A stretch of 64,000 nucleotides of DNA from assembly GCA_020205615.1 (NCBI GenBank), contig JAINUW010000512.1, positions 682,001-746,000 of the forward strand, written 5' to 3'. The notes below the pieces were generated by a model. It was given only the letters and a program-made list of their open reading frames with translations, was not told the DNA's origin and ran no database searches. How positions within the stretch are numbered: position 1 is the first letter of the stretch; each line of letters begins with the position of its first letter. Below, piece after piece: positions 10,709-24,437 of this stretch. The stretch comes from Panax quinquefolius (Eukaryota > Streptophyta > Magnoliopsida > Apiales > Araliaceae). The position numbers and the translations under genes were made by a program.

Positions 10709-13095
10709 ACATGGTACATAAATTCAAATAAATATAACTAATATATAAATCTGGGTCGAGTTTCAAATACATATAATCGTATAATACATAAACCGTGAGT
10801 TTGAATACAAATATTGTCTACTAGATATTATACAAACTCAAAAGGAGTCCTCATTACAACTATTATCACACTATTTCACGTAATAGTGAGGACTACTAAT
10901 GCTATCCTCTCGACCATTACTTCGCTCCCCGACTCGTCTCAGCCTATGTTCTCATTTCCTCAAGAGAATAAAGGAAAGAAAGGGTGAGCTCAACTAGCCC
11001 AAGAAGAAATATTACGACTAAGATAATGCGTAATAAATTATCATTAGCCTTCAAAAAGTTGTTAAACCGATAAAATACAATAGATAAACCGCTTTAATCG
11101 CAGCAATGAATAAGCAATCCATTAAAAGAGTCAAGAGAGAATAAAGTCTACTATCTTTTAGGTTTTAAAAGGTTTTCATCAATTTTTATCACGAGACTCA
11201 AATTTTAATAAATAAACCACCACATCTAATCATCCCCGCACTACTGGCCAAGGATTTTCATCAAATTATCAATGGTCACGACTATACCGAATCACCCCCG
11301 GTCATAATCATACCAAAACTATCCATCATCGCATTATGTGCCATCGAGGACTTTTTGTCACATCATTTATATCAAGTCATGATTATACCGAATGATCCTC
11401 GGTCATAATCATACTAAGTTCATCTACGCACGTAAGCCAAAGATAACATAATATAACACGAGGATGATGACAATGACATAATAATTCAATAAAACAAGTT
11501 CAAGAATTATTTAATCCATGAATTATTAACGCCCAAATTGTCAACACGACATCGCTTTTCAGAGTAAAATTCAAGAATGATCAAGAATATTTCCATGAAA
11601 AGATATCGATGAAACGCAAATATCAAGGATATTCTACTAATTTCATGGAGTATAAGTCAAAGTTTTAACCAACCGGGTATAATAAAGAATGGAATAACAA
11701 AAGAAATCACCACGCACGCAGATTCAGACAGATAAAAGTTATTCCAATGTAATAATAATAATCTAACCAGTCGTGAAATTCACATCGGCATGTGATGTTC
11801 CAATGTAATAATAAAGATGGAACTGCATCCTGTAAAAAACACATGATAGATATTCCAATGTAACGATAAAGATTTTAACCAGTCCTGTAAAAAAACACAT
11901 GCATGTGATGTTCCAATGTAATAATAAAATTTAACCAGTCCTGTAAAAACACATGCATGTGATGTTCCAAATGTAATAATAATAAGAATGTCACCAAGTA
12001 TAGGTAAATCACAGATACAAAGTTATTCCAATGTAATAATAATAAGCAATGGAATAACATAAGGATTTCACCAAGTATAGGTATGCCGCCAGATACAAAA
12101 AGTTAGTATATAGGTACGCCACTTTTTACAAAAGTTATTCCAATGTAATAATAATGAATGGAATAATGTAAGTTCTTCTTCAAGAATAAAAGAATAACAC
12201 CCCTTCACCGTAAAAGAACCTAATATGTAAGTAAAGAAGTAGCAGTAATACTCTTCTTCTTTCTATAATTTTCTCTATAGCTTCTCTCTATAATTTCTCT
12301 CTGTAGTTTCAATGAATTCGTAAGAAAATAATGAAGGAACGAGCTTCTATTTATAGAAAATGGAATGCATAAGAATTAATCCATGAACTATCCGTATTGA
12401 TTTATTTTAATCTGACTATCCATATTTAAAGAAAAATCTTTTAAATAAAATATAATATATTCTATTTATATAAAAACATTTTACTATGCAAACACTATGC
12501 AATACTATGCAAAACACTACGCAAAAAAACACTACGCAACACTACGCATAATAAAATATAATATATTCTATTTATGTAATAACTTTAATAAAGTATTCTA
12601 TTTTATATAAAGATGTTTCGCTTTTATTACGCTAATAATAATTAATAAAACAAAACGCCATTATCGCTATAATAATTCATATTATTAATCGACAATAATG
12701 GAATCAAACCGAGTGACTTCTCACATAAGATCAATAATCAATACCGCGCTGCTACTACGCAACCACACACGACATCGCATTTTTTTACTACCGAAAGTAG
12801 TTCAACAAGAACTACCAGAAAACTTCCGCCGTTATTTCAATAAAATATTTTTGTCGCTTTTTCAATCCGACAATAATTTCGTCAGGGTCCACCAATGATT
12901 GAGTCATTGTATTTAATATTTCCTCGCTAAACCTAATATTCCCCCACCAATCAATAATATAATATAACCACTGTGATACTTTGCAAAATTTATAAATACT
13001 ACCCACAACTATAATATTATCTCAAATTCACACCATAATATTAAAAAATTATTTTCACAAAATTTAAATCTTTATCGATAAAACTGGGTCTCACA
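10709..13095 (-). repeat. LTR-C, 3' LTR of element 3
   Basis: Reverse complement of the family-1 LTR, beginning at ACATGGTACATAAATTC and ending GGTCTCACA. TATA box at 12348-12355 (reversed). The intra-LTR array is at about 11740-12000. Clustered CTATGCAA/CTACGCAA short repeats lie at 12485-12550. A CT-rich purine tract complement (ATCTCCCTCCTTATGG) follows at 13096. Confidence 0.8.
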
Positions 13096-13569
13096 ATCTC
13101 CCTCCTTATGGAATTTCGCCTCTAAATTGTGGGGTACGACTGTATGATAAAGAGATGAGGATACATTCAATACCTTTTATCGTTAAAAATATTAAATTCA
13201 TCTTTGCAATCCCGCCAAAGATATTCATTAACAATTCATCTTTGCACTACAAAGCCAAAAAGATATACAATCAGAAACCAATAATGCCGAGACTCAATTT
13301 TAATAAGATCACAACCACTTAATTATCCATGCACCATCGCCAAGGATATTCGTGTTTTCAATTACTACCATGATTATACCCAATAACCGTGGTCATAATC
13401 ATACCAAGTCTATCAATGCACTACTACCAAAGACGACTTTTTACCACATCCATGAATTAATATTTCATCACGAGACTCACCAATAATTAATCCATATCAT
13501 CGAATCATCCCCGCACTACGTGCCAAGGATATTCATTAAGATTCACGTATAATTATTAATTATCCATGC

Positions 13570-14345
13570 ACTACTACCAAAGATAATCGTGGTATTCATT
13601 AAGATCACGACCACAAATTATCCATGCACTACTACCAAAGATAATCGTGGTATTCATTAAGATCAGCACCACAAAAATTATCCATGCACTACTACCAAAG
13701 ATAATCGTGGTATTCATTAAGATTAATGCACCACAAATTATCCATGCACTACTACCAAAGATAATCGTGGTATTCATTAAGATCACACCACCACAAATTA
13801 TCCATGCACTACTACCAAAGATAATCGTGGTAATTACGCACCACAAATTATCCATGCACTACTACCAAAGATAATCAGGTATTCATTAAGATTATGCACC
13901 ACAAATTATTCATTACCAAAGATAATCGTATTCATCAAGATTATTCGAACACACAAATTATCCACGAGCAACAATAATTACCAAAGATAACTACTACCAA
14001 AGGTATTATTAAGATCACGACCACAAATTATCCATGCACTACTACCAAAGATAATCGTATTCATTAAGATCACACCACAAATTATCCATGCACTACTACC
14101 AAAGATAATTGTGTATTCATTAAGATTATCACTAACCACAAATTATCCATGCAAATTGTACATTACTACCACAAAGATAATCAAAGATGTATTCATTAAG
14201 ATCATGCACCACAAATTATCCATGCACTACTACCAAAGATAGGTATTCATTAAGATGCACCACAAATTATTCATTACTACCAAAGATAGGTACAAATTAT
14301 CCATGCACACAAATTACCAAAGATAATAATCAGAGTATTCAATTA
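13570..14345 (-). repeat. 57-bp minisatellite array C, about 13 units
   Basis: About 13 units of CCACAAATTATCCATGCACT..CTACCAAAGATAATCG..TATTCATTAAGAT, the reverse complement of arrays A, B and D. The left part is regular; units to the right of 13900 carry deletions and partial repeats. Confidence 0.9.
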
Positions 14346-15639
14346 CTGCTATGATTATACCTAACAATCCTCGGTCATAATCATACCAAGTCCATCTACG
14401 CACTACAAAGCCACGTATTGACTTTCAACATAATATAAAATACGAGGATAATGATATAAAGAATCAATCAAATGAGATAAAGGATAAATATTAAACATTT
14501 ATAATATAATTTATCCAGATTCAAGAATATCCCCATGTTATCAATCACTTAATAATCTCATAATCTAATATCATTAATATTATAACAATATTTTAATCAC
14601 TTCTTAAATTTATAAACAATTTATCTCAATTGTTTACGCTTTTACCATATAATGCATTTAATCATTCAAAATGCCATACTCATAAGATATCATCACCAAT
14701 TATCAAATCCTCATCAAAAAATATGCATATATACTCTATATAGGATTCTCTAGCCATAAAATCCTATTTTCAACTTTGTTATTTCACATAACATATTTAA
14801 CTCATATGTTCAGAATTAAACTATTTTCATGAAAAATACCAAATCAGTCCCAAAAATATTTCTTTTCTGGGATTTAGTATAATATAGTCCCATAATGAAA
14901 ATATATTTTTCTTAATTTTTAAAATTCATTTACTATTTTTCAAAAATCAATTTCTAATTAATTCCTTAGAAATTAGCTACCTCAAGTTTAACTCCAAAAT
15001 TCCCAAATCTTGGCAGGACCTTACACATGTTAACGTGAGCTTCTAGTTTAAATTTCATGGTCATCTGAGTTATAGAACTCCGATTATATTTTTCATTTAA
15101 AAACCTAAATATTGAAATAGTCATAACTTGCTCATTTTAAGTCGTAATGAGCTCATTTTTGGACAGGAGGTACTTTATACCATATACTTTCATGTCCCAA
15201 AAGGCCAGAATTTTTCTCATAATTTAAGTGGCCGAAACAGTCCTCTAAAATTTGGCAAGCAAGAGTATTTTGAAATTTACAGCTTTGCACTCCTTTGCTA
15301 AAAATCAGTCCACACAAAAATCTACAACACCTTTTCCAGTAATTCCACTTGGATTAGTTAGGTAACTCATAGATCTAACTCTAGGACTTGACCACATTCA
15401 AAAATTCAAAATATAATAGAGATATGGTCAATTGAATTTCATGTTACGCTTTTTTCACCAAAATCTGATTTTCAACTCTTTGTGATTTCTAAGAAACTTT
15501 CATGTTTTCACATATAACCAACATAACTCATCATAAAACTTACTAATACATCATATACCCATGATTTTCATTAGTCCAATGCTTTTATTATGACTTTCAT
15601 CATAAACCACGTAAATGCATCCTTTTAGTCAAGAAATAT

Positions 15640-16720
15640 TCGAGGGTTTAAGAAATGGGTTTTCAGATCGGGGTCAATACAAAATTCGATTTCACGCCTA
15701 GGTAGGCTAAGAAGTCTTCAAGAATACGCCAAGAAATTTATTAATGATAGAAATATCATTCAAAATGTGACTTTTATCCAAGACTTGATAAGACGTCACA
15801 TCGATACCAACTCGTGACTTCTATCCCTTAACCTAGATAAGACTCACAATGATACCTATAAACTTGCCATCTTCATTCACGATGTCGCCTACGTAAAGTC
15901 CGCTTTTGCGGCATTCCACACAAGGAAGTCAACAACGAAAGGTTCGGGCTCTTTACTTATGGCTTGATATAACAAATGATTAACTTTAGGTTTGGTTACT
16001 TTGAATTCAGATAACAAAGTCAAGTTAGAATATAAAAGCTAACAACCTTACAAAAAGAATGATGAGAGTAGTTAACCAATCGATTCCTAAAAAATTACAT
16101 CAAAGGCAAGTATTTTCAAAGAGATAAGATCGACAGTAACGTGAAAGTGTTTATTTGAATCAACAAGATTAATAAAAAAAAAGGAGGTAACGAAGGTTTC
16201 TCCCAACTAAGTTTCAACCAGATAAATCAAAGTCTAATTTCTCCTGAGTCAAATTTAAACGCTGAAACAAAGCAAAGAGAGATAAAAGAATGGGTAGAAC
16301 CCAGATCTAATAAGGTATAGACTTCGCAAGAATTTATAATTAACTAACCCGATAATTTTATTCAGTGTTTCGCTCGAGAAGTCATGAAAAACGCCTCTTC
16401 TTAAAACCACCGACTTTTTTTTGTCCAGATCCCTTTGGTGCCACTATCTCAACCGGGATTCGACTTCACCATATGCACAAAATCGAGCTAAGTGACCTTT
16501 CTTCCGCAATTAAAACAAAATTCGTCACAGAGCTTGACTCGATAATTTTTCCATTTGAAACATATACGACCACGTGGGTCTTCTTTTCTTCTTTTGCCAT
16601 GCCGACGCCTTCACGCCATGGTTACCATTCTTCGAAATGTCCATTCTGATTATTATTCGCCATGATTACCACTAAATGGTTACCATCGACATGATAATTT
16701 CCACGATGGTTATCATCGTT
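15640..16720 (-). pseudogene. Decayed gag zinc-knuckle region and protease remnant of element 3
   Basis: On the minus strand a nucleocapsid-like piece is readable around 16545-16480 (CFNCGRK, the start of a CCHC knuckle), followed by a frameshift and stop. Protease-like sequence continues down to about 15850, and the linker normally preceding RT is seen at about 15720-15640. No RT follows. The open stretch at 16365-16649 on the plus strand is the shadow of this region. Confidence 0.6.
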
Positions 16721-16987
16721 CAAAGATGATTATTATTAGATGATTATTATCGTTGTTGCTATTACCTTTCGTCGAATCGAATCAACTGGCCTCATGTGCT
16801 TCATATGCTTATCTCAATATTTTCGATGTCATTTTCAAACACCGCCACAAAACAAGGGTTAATTAACATATCACATATTATCCCTATACTCGAATCGACC
16901 AATTAAATACCAAATAAACTTTAGTAGGTCATACTAACAAGGAATTTCTGCCTCCCTCCTAGTTCTTATCTCACATCTCAGCTGCCA

Positions 16988-17012
16988 GGATCATATCCTA
17001 AGCTCGATACCA
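16988..17012 (-). other. Primer binding site of element 3
   Basis: GGATCATATCCTAAGCTCG followed by ATACCA is the reverse complement of the TGGTAT..AGCTTAGGATATGATCC site found after LTR-A and LTR-G. Confidence 0.7.
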
Positions 17013-17015
17013 ACC

Positions 17016-19422
17016 GTGACCCTAAAATTAGTATACGCCACCCATCTGGGTCGCCACTTACATGGTACATAAATTCAAATACAACTTACTAACCTAACTC
17101 GTCTGTGGTATAATAATTATAAACCGTGAGTTTGAATACAAATATTGTCTACTAGATATTATACAAACTCAAAAGGAGTCCTCATTACAACTATTATCAC
17201 ACTATTTCACGTAATAGTGAGGACTACTAATGCTATCCTCTCGACCATTACTCCGCTCCCCGACTCGTTCCAAATTATGTTCTCATTTCCAAGAGAATAA
17301 AAAGAAAGAAAGGGTGAGCTCAACTAGCCCAAGAAGAAATATTACGACTAAGATAATGCGTAATAAATTATCATTAGCCTTCAACAAAAAGTTAAACCGA
17401 TAAAATACAATAGATAAACCGCTTTAATCTGCAGCAATGAATAAGCAATCCATTAAAAGAGTCAAGTAGAGAATAAAGTCTACTATCTTTTAGGTTTTAA
17501 AAGGTTTTCATCAATTTTTATCACGAGACTCAATTTTAATAAATAAACCACCACATCTAATCATCCTCGCATCTACTGGCCAAGGATTTTCATCAAATTA
17601 TCAATGGTCACATGACTATACCGAATCACCCCCGGTCATAATCATACCAAAAACTATCCATCATCGCATTATGTGCCATCGAGGACTTTTTGTCACATCA
17701 TTTATATCAAGTCACGATTATACCGAATGATCCCCGGTCATAATCATACTAAGTTCATCTACGCACGTAAGCCAAAAGATAACATAATATAACACGAGGA
17801 TGATGACAATGACATAATAATTCAATAAAACAAGTTCAAGAATTATTTAATCCATGAATTATTAACGCCCAAATTGTCAACACGACATCGCTTTGCAGAG
17901 TAAAATTCAAGAATGATCAAGAATATTTCCATGAAAAGATATCGATGAAACGCAAATATCAAGGATATTCTACTAATTTCATGGAGTATATAAGTCAAAG
18001 TTTTAACCAACCGGGTATAATAAAGAATGGAATAACAAAAGAAATCACCACGCACGCAGATTTCAGATGTATAAAAGTTATTCCAATGTAATAATAATAA
18101 CTTAACTGTCGTCGTGAAATCACACCGATATGTGATGTTCCAATGTAATAATAAAGATGGAACTGCATCCTGTAAAACACACGTGATAGATATTCCAAAT
18201 GTAACGATAAAGATTTTAACCAGTCCTGTAAAACACATGCATGTGATGTTCCAATGTAATAAAATAATAAAATCTTAACCAGTCCTGTAAAACACATGCA
18301 TGTGATGTTCCAATGTAATAATGTAAGAATGTCACCAAGTATAGGTAAATCACAGATACAAAGTTATTCCAATGTAATAAATAAGAATGGAATAACATAA
18401 GGATTTCACCAAGTATAGGTACGCCACATATACAAAGTTATGATAGGTATGCCACTTTTTACAAAAGTTATTCCAATGTAATAATAATGAATGGAATAAT
18501 GTAAGTTCTCTTCAAGAAGAAAGAATAACACCCTCACCGTAAAAGAACCTAATATATAAGAAAAAGAAGTAGTAATACTCTTCTTCTTCTTTCTATAATT
18601 TTTCTCTATATTTTCTCTCTATAATTTTCTCTCTGTAGTTTCAATGAATTCGTAAGAAAATAATGAAGGAACGAGCTTCTATTTATAGAAAATGGAATGC
18701 ATAAGAATTAATCCATTTAACTATCCGTATTGATTTATTTTAATCTGACTATCCATATTTAAAGAAAAATCTTTTAAATAAAATATAATATATTCTATTT
18801 ATATAAAAACATTTTACTACGCAAACACTATGCAATACTATGCAAAACACTACGCAAAAACACTACGCAACACTACGCATAATAAAATATAATATATTCT
18901 ATTTATGTAATAACTTTAATAAAGTATTCTATTTTATATAAAGATGTTTCGCTTTTATTACGCTAATAATATATTAATAAAACAAAACGCCATTATCGCT
19001 ATAATAATTCATATTATTAATCAATAATGGAATCAAACCGAAAGTGACTTTCACATAAAGATCAATAATAATCAATACCGCATCGCTACTACGCAACCAC
19101 ACGACATCGCATTTTTTTACTACCGAAAGTAGTTCAACAAGAACTACAGAAAACTTCCGCCGTTATTTCAATAAAATATTTTTTGCTTTTTTCAATCCGA
19201 CAATAATTTCGCCAGGGTCCACCAATGATCGAAGTCATTGCATTTAATATCCCTCGCTAAACCGAATATTCCCCACCAATCTAATATAATATAACCACTG
19301 TGATACTTTGCAAAATTTATAAATACTACCCACAACTATAATATTATCTCAAATTCACACCATAATATTAAAAAATTATTTCGACAAAATTTAAATCTTT
19401 ATCGATAAAACTGGGGTCTCAA
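17016..19422 (-). repeat. LTR-D, 5' LTR of element 3
   Basis: Full-length reversed family-1 LTR, very like LTR-C. TATA box at 18680-18687 (reversed); intra-LTR array at about 18100-18320. Its outer end reads CTGGGGTCTCAAAA instead of ..TCTCACA. Beyond it lies RT-coding sequence of another element in the same orientation, with no polypurine tract. Confidence 0.8.
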
Positions 19423-19424
19423 AA

Positions 19425-21600
19425 TCACACGAGAGGATACCTATTCTTGATGGTGACATGGTTCAATTCCCAGATAGTCAATACAAAGTCGCATACTCCC
19501 GCTCTTTCTTCTTTACAAATAAAACAGAGCACCCCAAGGAGATGTACTAGACGAATGAAACCGATGTCCAACAATTTCGTAGTTGGACCTTTAACTCTGA
19601 AGTTCAATAGGAGCCATTCGATATGGGGTTTTAGAAATAGGCTTGCATCAAAGTTCAAGATCAATAAAGAATTCAACTTCACGCTCGGGGTAGATCGGAA
19701 GTTCTTTCAGAAATACGTCGGGAAAGTCAATAACAACAGGAATATTATTCAAATTTGACGTGTCTTTATTCAAATCCATAACATGGGCTAAGAAAGCTTG
19801 ACATCCGCTTTTTAATAAACGAATAGCTTTATGATTAGATATGACGGTTGATCGATTTTAATGGTTTAGTTGCTTGAATTGCATAACAGGTTGGTTAGAA
19901 TATGAAAACTAACAACCTTACGAAAACAATCAATTTTGGCATGATGAGTAGTTAACCAATCAATCCCTAAAATCACATCAAAAGCAAAGTATCTTTAAAA
20001 GAGATAAGGTCAACAGTAAGGTGATGGTGCCAACTTGAATCAAACAAGATTTATAAATGTGGATGTGATGAAAGTTTCTCCTAACTGAGTTTACACAGAC
20101 AGTCAAAGTCTAATTTCTCCTGAGTCAAGTTTAAACGTTGAGCACATGCAGAGAGATAAATGAATGGGTAAGACCCAGATTCAAGTAAGGTATAAACTTC
20201 GCAAGAATTTATAAATAGCTTACCCGTGATAACCTCGTTTGGGTTCCTCGCATTATGACCAAATACAACAAACGCTTCTTCCGGAATCGTTGACTTTGAC
20301 TTTTCGGGGACGATCTTTTTGAGTCACCATTCCTCATTGAACTAGGTTTCGCCACTCGCATAATCTCGAGCGATATGTCCTTCCTTTCCACAATTATAGC
20401 ATACCTTGAACTGTTGTGGGCGGTTTGACCGATATGTCCCTCTTTCCGATTTGTAGAAGATACGACCGGTGGTCGTTTCTCCTCCCTAGAACCGATTCTT
20501 TCACGCCAAGACTGCCGCCTTTCATACGGTCGTTGTTAAATCTCCTCTTTTTAAAATCTCCTCCCGACTCGCTTCTTCTATTTTCATGGCCATGATTACC
20601 ACCAGAGTGGTAACCATTTTGTCCGTCATTTCTCTTTCTCCGCAGTTATCATTATTTCATTGATCGCTATCTCCTAGTACGATCCTGGTTGTGGTCCTCG
20701 GTTGACCGTATTTCGTTATCTCATTTCTAATAATTGAGCCCTGTTTACAACATCCGAATAGAGAGAAAGTTTATGAGAAATGAGATATCGACGTACGCCG
20801 GGTTTCAAACCTCTAAGAAACATCCGTATATCGTTCCTCATTCTCCACCAAATGAGGTGCAAACTCGATAACTCGCAAACTTTGCCTCGCATCGAGACAC
20901 CGCCATGTTGTTTTGTTCTAATCGATGAACTCCACTTCCTTCATACGACGAACACTTTCGTGAAAGTATTTGTCATTAAATAGCTTCAAACGCCTCTCCA
21001 AGACATCTTTGAGTGCGGTATTTGGATGGTACGCCTACGCACTCCACCAAAGAAGTCCGCTTCGCCACGGAACATAAAGGTGGCGAATGGAACCTTCGTT
21101 TCTCCGCATCCCAAGACATCGAATATCTTGGTAATTTGTTTGACCAATGTTTCCGCCATGATTGGATCCGGCTTTCCTTAAATTCGTGGTCCCAACTCTT
21201 TGAATCGCTTGGCCGTGATAACCCGTGAATTGCTATCATTTCCTCCTCAGATTTTGAACACGAAGTTTCTCGTCTCGATTTTGCATGAACCGCAAAAACT
21301 TCTAAACATCCCCTCGCTCATCATCTCGCTCAATGGTGTTGTTCACGGGAGGAACATTGCCACTGTTGCGACGTTTCTCCTCGCTGGTGAGTACAAAGCA
21401 TCTCCACGGCCTCATTTCCATTGTTAATATTCTCAAATCGACATTCTCAAACATCATCATAAAACAAGGGTTAATTAAGGAAATCAATATATCACATAAT
21501 ATCCCTATATATCGACCAACTAACAAATAAGCTTAGGTAGGACACACTACGAAGGATTTACTCGCTCTCCCTCCTAGTTCTATTCCCGATCTCCGCCAGA
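19425..21600 (-). pseudogene. Truncated gag-protease-RT of a Tekay-like gypsy element
   Basis: Minus-strand reading gives gag first (about 21250-20800, with a FRGEADFF-like piece and ERRLKLFNDKYF-like piece in shifting frames), then a CCHC zinc knuckle (about 20402-20350, CYNCGKEGH then ARDY where Cys is expected), protease (about 20200-19700), then the N-terminal RT (19682-19425) with LLDIGFIR and [13 protein letters not shown]. It is cut in RT by LTR-D. Frames shift many times. This copy preserves gag better than elements 1-3. Gag, protease and RT assignments rest on motifs and on similarity to the 59789-63322 copy. Confidence 0.7.
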
Positions 21601-21625
21601 GATCATATCCCTAAGCTCGATACCA
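21601..21625 (-). other. Primer binding site of the truncated gag-RT element
   Basis: GATCATATCCCTAAGCTCGA followed by TACCA, the reversed iMet-type site, lies between the gag region and LTR-E. Confidence 0.65.
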
Positions 21626-21628
21626 ATC

Positions 21629-22565
21629 GTGGACGCCCCAAAATAGGTATACATCACCTATTCTCGAGTTGTCAATACATGGTATGTAAACAACTACAAC
21701 TTTATTATTACAACAATAAAAAACTCGTGAGTTTGAATACAAATATTATCTTCAGACAATATCTATACTCAAATAAATCCTCATCACATTTATTGATACA
21801 TTATTTTATAAAAATGGTGAGGACTACTAAACAATCCTTTCTAAAACCTTCATTCCATACCCCGACTGCACTCGCTTATATTCTCGCCTCCCGAGAAAAA
21901 TGGAACAAAAGGAAAAGGGTGAGCTCAACTAGCTCTAGAAAGAATATTATGACTAAGATAATATACAACAAATTATCGTTAGTCTTCAACAGGGAAAAAT
22001 CTAATAGAATACAATAGACAACAAATTTTAAATCAATATTCGCAAGTGGAAATAATAATTCATTAGAAGAGTTAAGTAGAGAATGCAAACTACTATCTTC
22101 TATGTATGAATTTAAAAGTTCATCGTCTATCTTTTATCCCCGTAACATCAATCAATATACATCCGAATCAAATATTCATCTTTGCACTACAGCCAAAGAT
22201 ATTCATCACTGGGTCATGTTCATTTCAACACTGCTCATCTTTGCACTACGGCCAAAGATATTCTTCAGAAATCATTCATCTTTGCACTACACAGCCAAAG
22301 ATATTCTTAAGAAATCATTCATCTTTGCACTACAAAGCAAAGATATTCCATAATATCATCATTTAAGACCGAGGATGATGAAAATATTTTTTTTAAAGAA
22401 ACAAATCCGGTGAAACAAAATGACAAGGATTAAGGATTAAGGATTCGTGACTTGGTTTTATCCACGTCCAAAAATACCTCAAAAATAATCATAGTGGTGT
22501 AAAATTCAAGAATGATCAAAACATGGATACAATCGAGTTAGTATCCGAATAGATGTTTTGGACGA
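21629..22565 (-). repeat. LTR-E, diverged and truncated family-1 LTR
   Basis: Begins GTGGACGCCCCAAAATAGG and keeps family-1 landmarks such as CATGGTATGTAAA, GTGAGCTCAACTAGCTC and AATTCAAGAATGATC. It differs from LTRs A-D by a 30-40 bp tandem array (22165-22350). It stops near 22565, where a family-2 LTR starts. Confidence 0.65.
22165..22350 (-). repeat. Tandem array based on CATCTTTGCACTAC..CCAAAGATATTC
   Basis: Four units of ATTCATCTTTGCACTAC followed by a variable piece and GCCAAAGATATTC. The same unit is expanded further at 25430-25700. It is related in wording to, but shorter than, the 57-bp unit. Confidence 0.75.
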
Positions 22566-22569
22566 AAAA

Positions 22570-24437
22570 AAAATTTTTTTATTTTTTATGAATAAGATCA
22601 GATACGTGAATAGTCAGATATCGTGAATAGGCCGATACGTGAATAGTAACTCGACACCAAAAGATAGAAATTTCACAAAAACATCTTCACGCTTCATGAA
22701 TAGTACTCGTGAATAGTAACTTGTGAATAGTAACTCATGAATAGTAACTCGTGAATAGTAACTCATGAATAGTAACTCGTGAATAATAACTCATGAATAG
22801 TAGTAACTCATGAATAGTAACCCCGACATGAAAAAGTTCCAAATTTGATAAAAACTTCAGATCAACATTTCAAAGATAATGATATTGAAGAAATAATATC
22901 ATTTGAGAAGAAAATAACATCCCTTACCTCGAAAGATCAAGACTTCTAAATTTAAACACCAGGATATAGGCTATGACTTGGACTTGCAGTATAGAAATAC
23001 TCAAAGTATACTCAAAATACTCACAAGAATACGCTCGATAATATAGAGAGAAAACTTGATTTACGGTGTGATTTTCAATTCTAACCCCAAGACCCTATTT
23101 ATAGGAAATCGCTTAGAACACCAAAGCGTAAAATTTAATATATTAATAATATTATTTTTCCACATCTTCCTATGCACACCATCAGCTGAAATCAACCACT
23201 AACACATGTCCCATAAGTGACAAAAACGTTTTTCATGCAAAACTTACTTAAAACTCCAAAAATGATAATCAATTAATCCGGAACTTCAATAATTCATAAT
23301 AAATAGCCCTTTCATCAGAAAATTCGAATCTCGCGAGTTTTAATAGGAATTTCAATTCTCTAAAACTTTGCAGAAGGAAGTTTTTCCAAATTCCAAATAA
23401 AAATTGACCGAAATCAACAAACGGGCAATTTTACAGGCTATAATCAAATTTCAGTCAATAAATGGGGTCCACCGACATGTTTAACATGTTTTAAACATTT
23501 ATTGCAACAAAAATACTCTTCCTCCTCGTATACTCATATTTCCCACATTCGTTGTAAAAATATCACCGTTAATATATTATTAAAATAATATATTTAAATG
23601 AATTATTTTATCGTAAAAGATAAAATATTAATTTTCAACAATTGTCATTTTAAAATTTTCTCCATCTATATCCACATAAAATCAATATTTTCCTCATCAT
23701 ATAAATCAATAATTAATTATTCACAAATAATATTACGAGTAATCACAATATCGACAACCGTGCAGGTTCCTGAGAAAGAGGGGCTTTCCAATAAGAATTT
23801 TTCTTCTTTGGCGCCGCAATTAGGTGACCAAACCTCTCCTTAGACATAACTTTCTAGACATTGCCAATAATGTTATCTAATAATATTATTCAGATAATAT
23901 GAATTATTGCTTTCGATAATGAAAAATACCGTAATGACAATTATCAAACAACAAAGAATATAAAATATCAACGCAAAGAATTATTAACTCAATAAAATAT
24001 CGAGCAAGAATTATCGTAACCATTATCGAGAGTAGTGCCTTCACGTAAGAATCAATAATTGGTGCAATACTGGTAGCTTCTCGCTCAACAACGCGTATTA
24101 GTGTGTTTTTAACCAACCGGGTATTCCAACAAAGATAATCAGTGAATAACTACGCCAATTATTTAAAAACAACTTATATTTGTCGTTTTCTTCATCCAAT
24201 CGCTTTCAGTTATGGGGGCCCACACATGGTCGCTATTGTCAGCACGAATATTCCCCGACAAAGATTTGAATATTCCACGACCAAATGAATATTCCCCGAC
24301 GATAATGAATATTTTATAACCACTTGCTTATTTTGAAATATTTGCGATTTATCCATTAACTATCCACATTAATCAAATCAACCCTTACTATTTCAAAATA
24401 ATAAATAAAGGAAATTCCTTTTTATTTAAAAAATTTT
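22570..24437 (-). repeat. Family-2 LTR, nearly complete, inserted in family-1 DNA
   Basis: Read on minus it starts near 24437 (GAAGACCCAAAATTTT, a decayed TGTAAGACCCC start). It matches the 63323 LTR and continues through a TATA box (23096-23103, reversed) and the 14-bp array (22830-22600). The exact 3' end is unclear near 22570. Length is about 1.87 kb. No internal region is attached on either side, so it may be a solo LTR. Confidence 0.65.
22600..22825 (-). repeat. 14-bp array with alternating CGTG/CATG units
   Basis: Tandem GAATAGTAACTCGT and GAATAGTAACTCAT units, largely alternating and so forming a 28-bp higher-order unit, with irregular units at both edges. Confidence 0.85.

Larger units (their letters stand above)
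10709..19422 (-). mobile_element. Element 3: non-autonomous Tekay-like gypsy element, inverted copy of element 1
   Basis: Read on the minus strand: LTR-D (19422-17016), primer site (17012-16988), gag tail and protease remnant (about 16700-15640), non-coding region, 57-bp array (14345-13570), polypurine tract (13107-13096), LTR-C (13095-10709). The structure equals that of elements 1 and 2. LTR-C lacks its last roughly 50 bases next to the family-2 spacer. The upstream flank of LTR-D is the truncated RT of another family-1 copy. Confidence 0.78.

Noticed and set aside
13574..13874. ORFs on both strands across array C (for example IIFGSSAWII repeats)
   Set aside because: Both strands are open only because the 57-base unit has no stop in those frames.
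13570..14345. Regularly spaced repeats resembling a CRISPR array
   Set aside because: The units abut directly with no unique spacers, the sequence is from a plant nucleus, and the array belongs to a retrotransposon.
19447..19758. 103-codon plus-strand ORF
   Set aside because: It is antisense to the RT fragment ([13 protein letters not shown] on minus).
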